7,673 bases of DNA from an uncultured Clostridia bacterium (GCA_937877675.1 CALEIS010000157.1:1-7673); one strand, 5' to 3'. Numbered from the stretch's first letter, positions 1-6,024 are shown. Notes: generated from the sequence alone by a model not told the origin. Numbers and translations: made by a program.

Positions 1-66
1 GCATTGATTTGTGGACTTTCATTTTTCTTGATAGTCGCACTCATTCCTAAAAAAAGAAAAATCTAA
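1..66 (+). CDS. C-terminal tail of a membrane protein (partial)
   Basis: Only the last 21 codons lie in the window, in frame 1, ending at a TAA stop at 64-66. They encode one hydrophobic stretch (ALICGLSFFLIVALIP) followed by the basic end KKRKI. A membrane helix with a short positively charged tail fits either the last helix of a multi-pass transporter or a C-terminal membrane anchor; the basic end predicts it stays in the cytoplasm. The family cannot be named from this fragment. A hairpin follows seven bases after the stop, which supports this being a genuine gene end. Confidence 0.55.
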   Translation, partial: ALICGLSFFLIVALIPKKRKI

Positions 67-72
67 AAAAAG

Positions 73-100
73 ACCTCTCAGTTGATATTAACTGAGAGGT
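73..100. terminator. Bidirectional hairpin terminator
   Basis: A perfect 11-bp inverted repeat (ACCTCTCAGTT at 73-83, AACTGAGAGGT at 90-100) has a 6-base loop. Seven A at 65-71 give a T run when read leftward, so it is a textbook terminator for the leftward AbrB-type gene that stops at 108. Read rightward the following bases (TTAATTTGTT) are a weaker T run, but the position just after the stop at 66 suggests it also ends the partial rightward gene. Confidence 0.85.
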
Positions 101-107
101 TAATTTG

Positions 108-338
108 TTATAATGACTTGATTTTTTCAATGCATTCCTGACAAACGCAATATTCACTGTTAAGGTTTTCTGTTGCACCACAGATTTTGCATGAAGGAGT
201 AAGTTTTTCAATAATGATTCTTCCATTTTCTTCAGTAATTCTTACTTCGGTCATTTCTGTGATACCTGCTTTTCTTCTATAGTCTGCAGGGATGACAAGG
301 CGGTTCATATTATCTAATCTTCTGACGAATTGTGTCAT
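108..338 (-). CDS. AbrB/SpoVT-family DNA-binding protein with cysteine-rich tail
   Basis: This 76-residue protein has an N-terminal swapped-hairpin AbrB (SpoVT_AbrB) domain at about residues 4-47. The family signature R-x-LD-x-M-x-RLVIPADYRRKAGI sits at residues 6-26, close to the VRKVDELGRVVIP pattern of Bacillus AbrB. Such proteins bind AT-rich promoter DNA as dimers or tetramers and act as transition-state or local regulators. The C-terminus (residues 50-69) carries CxxC and CxCxxC (C50, C53, C64, C66, C69), which looks like a small zinc-binding knuckle instead of the usual AbrB multimerisation tail. The start is ATG at 338 with a weak GTGAG-type ribosome site about 11 bases upstream. It is transcribed away from the FHA operon, and regulating that operon or itself is possible but only inferred. 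The family call is firm; the target is unknown. Confidence 0.88.
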   Translation of the reverse strand: MTQFVRRLDNMNRLVIPADYRRKAGITEMTEVRITEENGRIIIEKLTPSCKICGATENLNSEYCVCQECIEKIKSL

Positions 339-361
339 AATATATACATCTCACTTTCTTT

Positions 362-390
362 TTGACATATTTTACCATACTTATTATAAC
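362..390 (+). promoter_or_regulatory. Predicted rightward sigma-A promoter P1
   Basis: TTGACA at 362-367 and TATAAC at 385-390 are separated by exactly 17 bases, which is near-consensus. Transcription would start near 397 and give a leader of about 190 bases before the FHA gene at 589. A TATAAT read leftward (388-383) overlaps the same -10 region, so a leftward promoter for the AbrB-type gene may share this DNA, but I find no good leftward -35 at the right distance. Confidence 0.5.
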
Positions 391-518
391 ATAGATTGTC
401 GAAAAGTGTAGAAAAATTTATAAAATTATAATATTTTTACGTTTAAAAAAGAAAAAAATAGATTACAGATATATTATCTGAAAATGTTAAAATTTGATTA
501 CATTATCATGGAAAAACA

Positions 519-547
519 TTGACAATAGCTTTTTTTGAAGTTATTCT
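519..547 (+). promoter_or_regulatory. Predicted rightward sigma-A promoter P2 for the FHA operon
   Basis: TTGACA at 519-524 is a perfect -35, followed after 17 bases by TATTCT at 542-547. The predicted start near 554 gives a short leader of about 35 bases to the FHA start codon, making this the likely main promoter of the three-gene operon. AACATT at 515-520 and AATGTT at 551-556 form an inverted pair flanking the promoter. Confidence 0.6.
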
Positions 548-574
548 AATAATGTTATTTTAAAGTATAATTTC

Positions 575-581
575 AAGGAGG
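575..581 (+). promoter_or_regulatory. Ribosome binding site deciding the FHA start
   Basis: AAGGAGG is a full-strength Shine-Dalgarno. It lies one base before the ATG at 583, too close to serve it, but seven bases before the in-frame GTG at 589. The GTG is therefore the better start. Confidence 0.8.
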
Positions 582-588
582 GATGAAA

Positions 589-1308
589 GTGGATGATTTT
601 GAATATATAGTTCGTTATGTTTTATGTTTTCTTGCGATTGCCGTTATTTTAAACTGTGTTCTTTCACTTATTCGCTTACGTCCCAAAAAGAAGATTTATG
701 CTTTGTTGGTTGATGTAACAAACGGTGATGAGTTTCCCATTACTTGCTACGAAACTTCTATCGGCAGAAGTAAGTCATGCGATATGGCATTTTCGAATAT
801 AACTGTTTCTCGTTCCCATTCAGTCATAGCGTTGAGAAAAGACGGATTCTATGTGTTTGATACGGAATCAAAATCTGGAGTTTATGTTAACGGAGAGAAA
901 GTAAAAGGCTCAAAGAAGATAATAAATGGTGACCTTATTGCTTTCGGTACTGCCATATTGAAGTTTTATGTGGGTAGTGAGGCAAATGATGATATGATGC
1001 ATTTAGAAGATGCTCCTATTATCCGTGCGATGCTTACTAACCTAGCAGATAATACCATGTTTCAACTTGAAGGTGATGTTGTCACTATCGGCAGACAAAA
1101 GGGTAGTAATATTGAAATATCTGCTCCATATATTTCAAGACGACATGCACAGCTTAATTTATATGAAAACAGATGGTATATACAGAATTTTAGTAGTGTA
1201 ACAGCAACGACAGTTAATAACGAAATAGTTTATTCCCCTGTACCTCTTTCAAGGGGAGATGTTATTGGTATTGGTGATTTTACATTCTTATACGAAGATT
1301 GTAGATAA
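589..1308 (+). CDS. Membrane-anchored tandem FHA-domain protein
   Basis: From the GTG start this is 239 residues; an ATG two codons upstream at 583 is disfavoured by ribosome-site spacing. One membrane helix spans about residues 8-28, followed by basic RLRPKKK, so the rest should be cytoplasmic. Two forkhead-associated domains follow, which read phosphothreonine peptides. FHA1 (about 38-128) has IGRS at 58-61, SRSH at 74-77 and VNG around 100-102. FHA2 (about 145-237) has IGRQ at 167-170, SRRH at 183-186 and VNNE at 209-212. Both keep the GR, SxxH and N residues that contact the phosphopeptide. It heads an operon with a FtsW/RodA polymerase (32 bases downstream) and a class B PBP, resembling actinobacterial fhaB-rodA-pbpA. 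The likely role is to recruit or regulate that synthase in response to a Ser/Thr kinase encoded elsewhere. The domain call is firm; the role is inference. Confidence 0.9.
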   Translation: MDDFEYIVRYVLCFLAIAVILNCVLSLIRLRPKKKIYALLVDVTNGDEFPITCYETSIGRSKSCDMAFSNITVSRSHSVIALRKDGFYVFDTESKSGVYVNGEKVKGSKKIINGDLIAFGTAILKFYVGSEANDDMMHLEDAPIIRAMLTNLADNTMFQLEGDVVTIGRQKGSNIEISAPYISRRHAQLNLYENRWYIQNFSSVTATTVNNEIVYSPVPLSRGDVIGIGDFTFLYEDCR

Positions 1309-1325
1309 TTTTTAAAATTTAAAAA

Positions 1326-1336
1326 AGGTAGGTGAT
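1326..1336 (+). promoter_or_regulatory. Ribosome binding site deciding the FtsW/RodA start
   Basis: AGGTAGGTGAT matches the 16S-complementary AGGAGGTGAT at all but one base. It lies just before ATG at 1341 and overlaps the in-frame GTG at 1332, so ATG 1341 is the start and the three extra upstream codons are not translated. Confidence 0.75.
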
Positions 1337-1340
1337 ATAT

Positions 1341-2576
1341 ATGCTTTCAAAGAGAAAAAATGTTAACTTGTATATAATGCTTTTTATAGTTACTTTGTTT
1401 CAGGCGATTTGTCTTTTTTCATTGTTAGAAAAATGCGATGACGAATATAAACCAGGCATATTTATTACCTTTGCAATTTATATTCTTGTAGAATACGTGT
1501 ATTTTATAGGTGCACGTGTAATCCTTAAACGACGTGGCTTTGAGGTTGAGCTTATCGCATTTTTGCTAACGTCTATAGGCCTTTCTATAACAGCAAGTGT
1601 TTATCCTGGTGCGGCAATTAAACAATTGGTAGCAGTTTTAATTGGTATCGGAGGATTTGTTGTTTTACAATGGTTTATGCGAGAGTTGAAAACTTGTATT
1701 GCACTTAGAATACCCGTTGCCGTTGCGGCTCTTGGACTTATGGCATTTACAATGGTTTTTGCAGGGTTTACCAATGGTGCAAGAAACTGGATTTATATTG
1801 GTGGTATGTCGATTCAACCATCAGAGTTGGTAAAAGTTGCATTTATTTTTGTGGGTGCTGCTTCCCTTGAAAAATTACAGTCTAACAAGAGTCTTACAAA
1901 GTTTATCATTTTCTCTTTTGGATGTATAGGTGCACTTTTCCTTATGCACGACTTTGGTACTGCTCTTATTTTCTTCTTTACATTCATTGTTATTTCATTC
2001 ATGCGTTCTGGTGATATCAGAACAATTGTTATTATCTGCACAATTGCACTTATGGGTGGATTTTTAATTCTTACATTCAGACCTTATGTTGCAAGTAGAT
2101 TTGCAGCCTATGGACATGTTTGGGAATATTTTGATTCATCAGGTTATCAACAGACAAGAACAATGATTTATTCCGCAAGTGGCGGCCTTTTTGGTCTTGG
2201 TCTTGGCAACGGTCATTTGAGAGAAATTTTTGCGGCAACAGAGGACTTGGTATTTGGCGTTGTTTGCGAAGAATTTGGTATGATTATGGCAGGTGCAATT
2301 CTTCTTTCTTATGTTGCATTACTTGTTTATTCAATCCGTCACTCAAAATATGCTCGTTCAACATTCTATGCAATTTCAGCTTGTGCAGCATCTTCACTTA
2401 TGCTTTTCCAAGCAGCACTTAATGTTTTTGGTGTAAATGATATTCTTCCACTTACAGGTGTTACTCTTCCATTTATTAGCCGTGGTGGTTCAAGCATAAT
2501 TTGTTGTTGGATGCTTTTAGCGTTTATCAAAGGCGTTGACCGAAGCACCTACAGATATGGAGGTGTGCGTCAATGA
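1341..2576 (+). CDS. FtsW/RodA/SpoVE-family (SEDS) peptidoglycan glycosyltransferase
   Basis: This 411-residue, roughly ten-helix membrane protein polymerises lipid II into glycan strands together with a partner class B PBP. SEDS landmarks appear in order: GARNWIYIGG at about 146-155, QPSELVK at 159-165, HDFGTA at 203-208, GYQQTRT at 268-274, GGLFGLGLGNG at 281-291, TEDLVFGVVCEEFG at 300-313, and LPLTGVTLPFISRGGSS at 369-385. D302 aligns with the essential aspartate between helices 7 and 8 of RodA/FtsW. Length is normal for the family. The usual aromatic residue before GGSS is Arg here. The gene sits between the FHA gene and its likely cognate bPBP, whose ATG overlaps this stop (ATGA). Family is certain; whether it serves elongation (RodA), division (FtsW) or sporulation (SpoVE) cannot be decided, though the FHA/PbpA context favours a RodA-like job. 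Confidence 0.95.
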   Translation: MLSKRKNVNLYIMLFIVTLFQAICLFSLLEKCDDEYKPGIFITFAIYILVEYVYFIGARVILKRRGFEVELIAFLLTSIGLSITASVYPGAAIKQLVAVLIGIGGFVVLQWFMRELKTCIALRIPVAVAALGLMAFTMVFAGFTNGARNWIYIGGMSIQPSELVKVAFIFVGAASLEKLQSNKSLTKFIIFSFGCIGALFLMHDFGTALIFFFTFIVISFMRSGDIRTIVIICTIALMGGFLILTFRPYVASRFAAYGHVWEYFDSSGYQQTRTMIYSASGGLFGLGLGNGHLREIFAATEDLVFGVVCEEFGMIMAGAILLSYVALLVYSIRHSKYARSTFYAISACAASSLMLFQAALNVFGVNDILPLTGVTLPFISRGGSSIICCWMLLAFIKGVDRSTYRYGGVRQ

Positions 2577-3970
2577 AATCAATTTCACGTAGAGCATTAG
2601 TACTGTATTCGATTATTTTATTGTTCCTTGCAGGTTGTGGGGTATTGTATTTCAACCTTATAACTCATTCAGAAGAATGGGCAATGAATAAAGCAAGTAA
2701 GCATCTTTATTCTATGGGGTCACTCACAACTGCAGGTGATATTATGGACGTTAATGGCAATATTCTTGTAACAACAAAAAATGGCCAACGCTCATACAAT
2801 GACGATGCGATTATCAGAATGGCAACTCTTCATACCGTTGGTGATAGCTCTGGCTATATTTCCTGTGGTGTACAGAATACTTTTAAGGATGAGATTATAG
2901 GATATACCTTGGTAGATGGTGTATATAATCTTCAACGATATGGAAAAGGTAATGACATTAAACTGACATTAAACTCAGAAATCTGTAAAGTGGCATATGA
3001 AGCACTTGGGGATTACAAAGGTACTGTTGGTGTAATGAACTATAAAACAGGTGAGTTAATCTGTATTGTTTCAAAGCCATCATTTGATGTTTATGATAAG
3101 CCACAGGATATTGCAACAGATACTTCTGGTAAATACGAAGGAATCTATATGAATAGATTCTTCAGCGGTCTTTATACGCCGGGTTCAACATTTAAGGTTA
3201 TTACTGCTGCTTGTGCTATCGAACAAATCCCTGATATTTATACTCGTGAATTCGAATGTACGGGTAAGGTTTTGGTGGGTGAAGGATACGTTTTCTGTAG
3301 TGGTGAGCATGGTAAACTTAGTTTCCAAGAAGCACTTAATGAATCTTGTAACTGTGCTTTTGCCGTAATTGCTGATGAATTAGGAAATGACGGTATGATG
3401 AAACTTACAAAAAGAGTTGGATTCAATAATACTTCTCTTGCAGTCAGCGAAAAAATCACCTGTACAAAAAGTAGATTTGATTTATCTTCGGCAAAGGCTT
3501 TGGATAGAGGTTGGGCAGGAATTGGACAATACACCACTCTCATAAACCCATGCCATATGCTTACTGTATTTTCTTCAATTGCAAATAATGGTGTAGCAGT
3601 AAATCCGTACATTGTGTCAGAGTTGCTTACTCCTAAAGGTGACGTTTTTTCAAAGGGAGAAACAACAGAAATAGGAAATTATTTTTCATCTTCTGTGGCA
3701 TCTCAACTTGATGATTTGCTACGTTCAAATGTTAAGAATAAATATGGTGATGATTATTTCCCAGGAATGCAGATGTGTGGTAAAACAGGTACTGCAGAAA
3801 TCAGTAACGATGGTAGTTTGAAACCTAACGGACTATTTGTAGGCTATTCACAACGAGATGATATGCCTTTTGCAATTATAGTTATTGCAGAAAACTCAAA
3901 ATATTCAATGTCAACTGCTGTGCCTGTTGCTTCTAAAGTAATGAAAGCAGTAGAAAAAGAATATGCATAA
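2573..3970 (+). CDS. Class B penicillin-binding protein (peptidoglycan D,D-transpeptidase, PbpA/FtsI-like)
   Basis: This 465-residue protein cross-links peptidoglycan stem peptides outside the membrane and is the likely partner of the upstream SEDS polymerase. An N-terminal membrane anchor spans about residues 8-29. A short pedestal with the AGDIMDVNGNIL motif covers 54-65, and the transpeptidase domain runs from about 150 to 463. All three penicillin-binding motifs are present: STFK with nucleophile S205, SCN at 258-260, and KTG at 404-406 within CGKTGTAE. The pair C229/C242 precedes the SxN as in many clostridial class B enzymes. At 465 residues it is shorter than typical PBP2/FtsI (about 550-700), with a reduced pedestal and no PASTA domains, like actinobacterial PbpA. 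The ATG at 2573 overlaps the upstream stop and has GGAGGTG at 2559-2565, so the two genes are translationally coupled. Confidence 0.95.
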   Translation: MKSISRRALVLYSIILLFLAGCGVLYFNLITHSEEWAMNKASKHLYSMGSLTTAGDIMDVNGNILVTTKNGQRSYNDDAIIRMATLHTVGDSSGYISCGVQNTFKDEIIGYTLVDGVYNLQRYGKGNDIKLTLNSEICKVAYEALGDYKGTVGVMNYKTGELICIVSKPSFDVYDKPQDIATDTSGKYEGIYMNRFFSGLYTPGSTFKVITAACAIEQIPDIYTREFECTGKVLVGEGYVFCSGEHGKLSFQEALNESCNCAFAVIADELGNDGMMKLTKRVGFNNTSLAVSEKITCTKSRFDLSSAKALDRGWAGIGQYTTLINPCHMLTVFSSIANNGVAVNPYIVSELLTPKGDVFSKGETTEIGNYFSSSVASQLDDLLRSNVKNKYGDDYFPGMQMCGKTGTAEISNDGSLKPNGLFVGYSQRDDMPFAIIVIAENSKYSMSTAVPVASKVMKAVEKEYA

Positions 3971-3976
3971 AAAACA

Positions 3977-4012
3977 AACCCGTGAAAAGAGATTACTCTA
4001 GATTCACGGGTT
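3977..4012. terminator. Bidirectional terminator shared by converging genes
   Basis: AACCCGTGAA at 3977-3986 pairs perfectly with TTCACGGGTT at 4003-4012. A smaller AGAG/CTCT pair (3988-3991 with 3996-3999) extends it inside the loop. Rightward it is followed by TTATTTTTA and ends the FHA-polymerase-PBP operon, seven bases beyond that stop. Leftward it is followed by TTTGTTTTTT and ends the amidase gene, whose stop codon is at 4017-4019. Confidence 0.9.
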
Positions 4013-4016
4013 ATTT

Positions 4017-5684
4017 TTATGATTTTTTAATAATAAGCACCACTAATATGGCGACAAGAATCAATACCATAATAATTATCACCGCAATAACCACAATGGG
4101 TGCAGATTTTGCAGTTTCAACATTTGTAATCGGTTGTGTTGTTTCTCCGTCAATTTCTGCATCAACGGAAACAGTATATTTATCGATAAATGTCTGCAGA
4201 TTTCCTTGGTTTTTATCTGCATATATGTCAGGAGCACCATTCGAGGGCTCACGATGATTGTATTTTTCTGTGTAGGTATATGCCATATCTAGAAGCAGTT
4301 GTTCACAGTTTTTATCGGCAATAATTTCCATACCTATTCCCGCTCCTGTAGAGTGGTATCCGATAGGGATGGCTATTTCAGGCATTCCAGTAGAGGGAGA
4401 AATTCCTTTACAGTTGTTGATGAATACTTGATTTTGCCATACATTCCAGTATTTACCATTGTCATCCATACCGGTTTTTAAAGGTGCAGAAAGATATGTA
4501 GGGTAAATAACTGCATCAAGGTTGTTATCAACCATAAATTGTTTGAATTTTTCGTAAAGGTTATTCTTATATGCTCTGTCGGAATTTATAAAGGTAGGGT
4601 AGAGCAAATCAAAAAGCTCGGGAAAAGATACTGTTACAACCTCTGCTCCTAAACTTTTAATTTCATCCGTTGCAGATTGAAAGGCACTTGAAATCTCTTT
4701 GTCTATATTCTTTTCCACTCGTTCACTAAGACTGAAAAATTTGATAAGGCTACTTCTTTTTTCGGAATCTTGTTCCTTTACAATGGAAGTGCTTATCGGA
4801 TAAGTGAGTTCAGAAAGGATTCCAATACGCTTACCCTCAAATGCATTGTTATTAAGATTTTCGGTGTAAGAAAATTCTCCGGATGTTAAAATGTCAAGCA
4901 TAATTGCTTGGTCATAGACTGTACGAGTTATTGGGCCTATTACATCACGAGCTGAACTAAGATGGGTGCATCCGTCAAATGGAATCAAATTGAGAGTAGG
5001 ACGCAAGGATACACAACCATTTAGTATTGCAGGGATTCTCAAAGATGAGTTTGTATCCGTGCCAAGACCTGCAATCGCAAAATTCTGACTAACTGCAACG
5101 GCAGAGCCACCCGAAGACCCTCCAGCGGATAACCATGTGTTGTAGGCGTTTTTGGTTTCTCCGATAACCTCGCTATAAGATGTACGAGCATCCTGCGCAT
5201 CAGTACTCATATTAGTTTTACCGATAATAATTGCACCTTGTTCTAGTAGGTAGTCAACAACCTTTGCATTCTCCGTGGCGATAGGTGAATTTGCTTTATA
5301 GTGACCATTAGTGGTGTAATATCCAGATAAGTTCATATTATCCTTTATGACAATAGGAATTCCAAAAAGTAGGCCTGTGTTTTCACCTCTTGATAACTGA
5401 ATATCTCTTTCACGAGCAACTTCAAGAGAATCATCACAAAGGGTTATAAAGCAATTATAATCTTTATTGTATTTTTCAATTCGTTCAAGATAATATTCTG
5501 TTAATTCCTCGCAAGAAATTATTTCTGCTTCAATTGCACTACGGACAGTGCTTATATCGGATTCATAAAGAGCAGATAAAATAGCTTGTTTTTCAGAATC
5601 GGCAATTTCTGTTTCAGCAAAAATCATAAGAGGAGTACTGAAGAATATAAGAGTAGCCAATAAGATAGAAAGTGCTTTTTTCAA
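4017..5684 (-). CDS. Secreted, membrane-anchored amidase-signature (AS) family hydrolase
   Basis: This 555-residue enzyme starts at a TTG whose codon begins at 5684. It is preceded nine bases upstream by AGGAG, and the protein then opens with a clean signal peptide (MKKALSILL...IFA, cleaved near residue 23). The longer frame to 5717 would start inside the promoter -10 box. The AS domain covers about 45-480 with the Ser-cisSer-Lys triad: K114 in GIPIVIKDN, the cis-Ser in GGSSGGSA (S190), and nucleophile S214 in GTDTNSSLRIPA. The two residues before the nucleophile are NS instead of the common GG, which may alter the oxyanion hole. The C-terminus has a hydrophobic helix at about 528-552 ending in KKS, so the enzyme should be tethered outside the cell. 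AS enzymes hydrolyse amide bonds; the substrate (peptide amide, amino-acid amide or other) cannot be read from sequence. A tRNA-dependent GatA role is unlikely given secretion and the absence of gatB/gatC. Confidence 0.9.
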   Translation of the reverse strand: MKKALSILLATLIFFSTPLMIFAETEIADSEKQAILSALYESDISTVRSAIEAEIISCEELTEYYLERIEKYNKDYNCFITLCDDSLEVARERDIQLSRGENTGLLFGIPIVIKDNMNLSGYYTTNGHYKANSPIATENAKVVDYLLEQGAIIIGKTNMSTDAQDARTSYSEVIGETKNAYNTWLSAGGSSGGSAVAVSQNFAIAGLGTDTNSSLRIPAILNGCVSLRPTLNLIPFDGCTHLSSARDVIGPITRTVYDQAIMLDILTSGEFSYTENLNNNAFEGKRIGILSELTYPISTSIVKEQDSEKRSSLIKFFSLSERVEKNIDKEISSAFQSATDEIKSLGAEVVTVSFPELFDLLYPTFINSDRAYKNNLYEKFKQFMVDNNLDAVIYPTYLSAPLKTGMDDNGKYWNVWQNQVFINNCKGISPSTGMPEIAIPIGYHSTGAGIGMEIIADKNCEQLLLDMAYTYTEKYNHREPSNGAPDIYADKNQGNLQTFIDKYTVSVDAEIDGETTQPITNVETAKSAPIVVIAVIIIMVLILVAILVVLIIKKS

Positions 5685-5691
5685 TACGTAT

Positions 5692-5699
5692 CTCTCCTT
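5692..5699 (-). promoter_or_regulatory. Ribosome binding site deciding the amidase start
   Basis: Read leftward this is AAGGAGAG. The AGGAG core ends nine bases before the TTG at 5684, directly ahead of a signal-peptide-like MKKALS. No comparable site serves the upstream in-frame TTG at 5717. Confidence 0.8.
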
Positions 5700-5716
5700 T
5701 TCATTCTTACTAACCA

Positions 5717-5745
5717 ATTATAATATGAATTTCCATAAAAAGCAA
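5717..5745 (-). promoter_or_regulatory. Predicted sigma-A promoter of the amidase gene
   Basis: Read leftward, TTGCTT (5745-5740) and a perfect TATAAT (5722-5717) are spaced by 17 bases. The transcript would begin near 5710 with a leader of about 26 bases that includes the ribosome site. It lies between the upstream relic's terminator and the gene, so the amidase is probably a single-gene transcript. Confidence 0.65.
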
Positions 5746-5750
5746 ATAAT

Positions 5751-5776
5751 AAAAGACGGGTAATTACCCGTCTTTT
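5751..5776. terminator. Hairpin terminator downstream of the gene relic
   Basis: AAAAGACGGGTAA at 5751-5763 and TTACCCGTCTTTT at 5764-5776 form an unbroken 26-base palindrome, with the loop taken from its AATT centre. Leftward it follows the relic's stop codon by 18 bases and runs into TTTTATTATTTG, so it looks like the original terminator of the lost gene and now insulates the amidase promoter. T-rich sequence (TTTTTGTTTT) on the other side allows rightward function too, although no rightward gene needs it. Confidence 0.8.
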
Positions 5777-5794
5777 TGTTTTGATAGTTTTAAG

Positions 5795-5893
5795 TTAGAA
5801 AGGAAGAATTTCTGTCATTCCAAAAAGTGAACGGAAGAAACCAACAATTATATCGAATAAACCTGCTTTTGATGTAATTGCATTCCTAGATTA
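5795..5893 (-). pseudogene. 3' relic of a secreted Ig-like protein gene (C-terminal tail only)
   Basis: Read leftward, a frame bounded by a stop at 5893-5891 gives SRNAIT, then SKAGLFDIIVGFFRSLFG, then MTEILPF, and a TAA stop at 5797-5795. The middle part matches the C-terminal tail of the neighbouring cohesin-like protein (SKAGFFDKIISFFRGIFG). At DNA level 5831-5872 aligns without gaps to 6061-6102 with 35 of 42 bases identical, including the 14-base block at 5859-5872. Similarity stops near 5881. There is no start codon, ribosome site or signal peptide; upstream DNA (5894-5975) is AT-rich with no coding signal that I can see. The stop and a terminator remain, so I read this as the surviving 3' end of a related gene after deletion of its body. 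Confidence 0.7.
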
Positions 5894-5977
5894 TAGAATA
5901 AATAACAGTTAATGTCAACGATAATAGCAGAAATGATTTGGCACTAAAAATTTTAGATTATTGCTTTCATGCAATAA

Positions 5978-6008
5978 AAAAGACAGGCATCAAAATTGCC
6001 TGTCTTTT
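5978..6008 (-). terminator. Terminator of the cohesin-like protein gene
   Basis: AAAAGACAGGCA at 5978-5989 pairs perfectly with TGCCTGTCTTTT at 5997-6008 around a 7-base loop. Read leftward the stem runs into TTTTTTATTGC, and it begins 16 bases after the stop codon at 6025-6027. Confidence 0.9.
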
Positions 6009-6024
6009 AATTCTATAACTTTAA

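Noticed and set aside
391..518. Riboswitch or structured leader ahead of the FHA gene
   Set aside because: The stretch is AT-rich and holds only a weak 6-bp hairpin (466-480). I see no conserved riboswitch core or leader terminator.
1814..2041. A 75-codon leftward frame inside the FtsW/RodA gene
   Set aside because: It is antisense to conserved membrane helices with no independent signals; the same applies to the 60-codon frame at 2366-2548.
3238..3612. A 124-codon leftward open frame inside the PBP gene
   Set aside because: It lies wholly within the transpeptidase domain coding sequence, has no ribosome site, and its product shows no recognisable domain. It is an antisense shadow.
3982..4257. 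A 91-codon rightward open frame after the PBP gene
   Set aside because: It begins inside the terminator stem and runs antisense to the amidase C-terminal anchor; its hydrophobic content mirrors that helix.
4017..5684. GatA subunit of the tRNA amidotransferase
   Set aside because: The amidase signature is shared, but the signal peptide, C-terminal membrane anchor, NSS motif and absence of gatC/gatB neighbours argue against it.
5969..6008. Possible CRISPR or mobile-element end because of nearby inverted repeats (5751-5776 and 5978-6008)
   Set aside because: Both repeats are terminator hairpins placed just after stop codons. They are not evenly spaced, have no spacers and no flanking target duplication, and no transposase gene is present.
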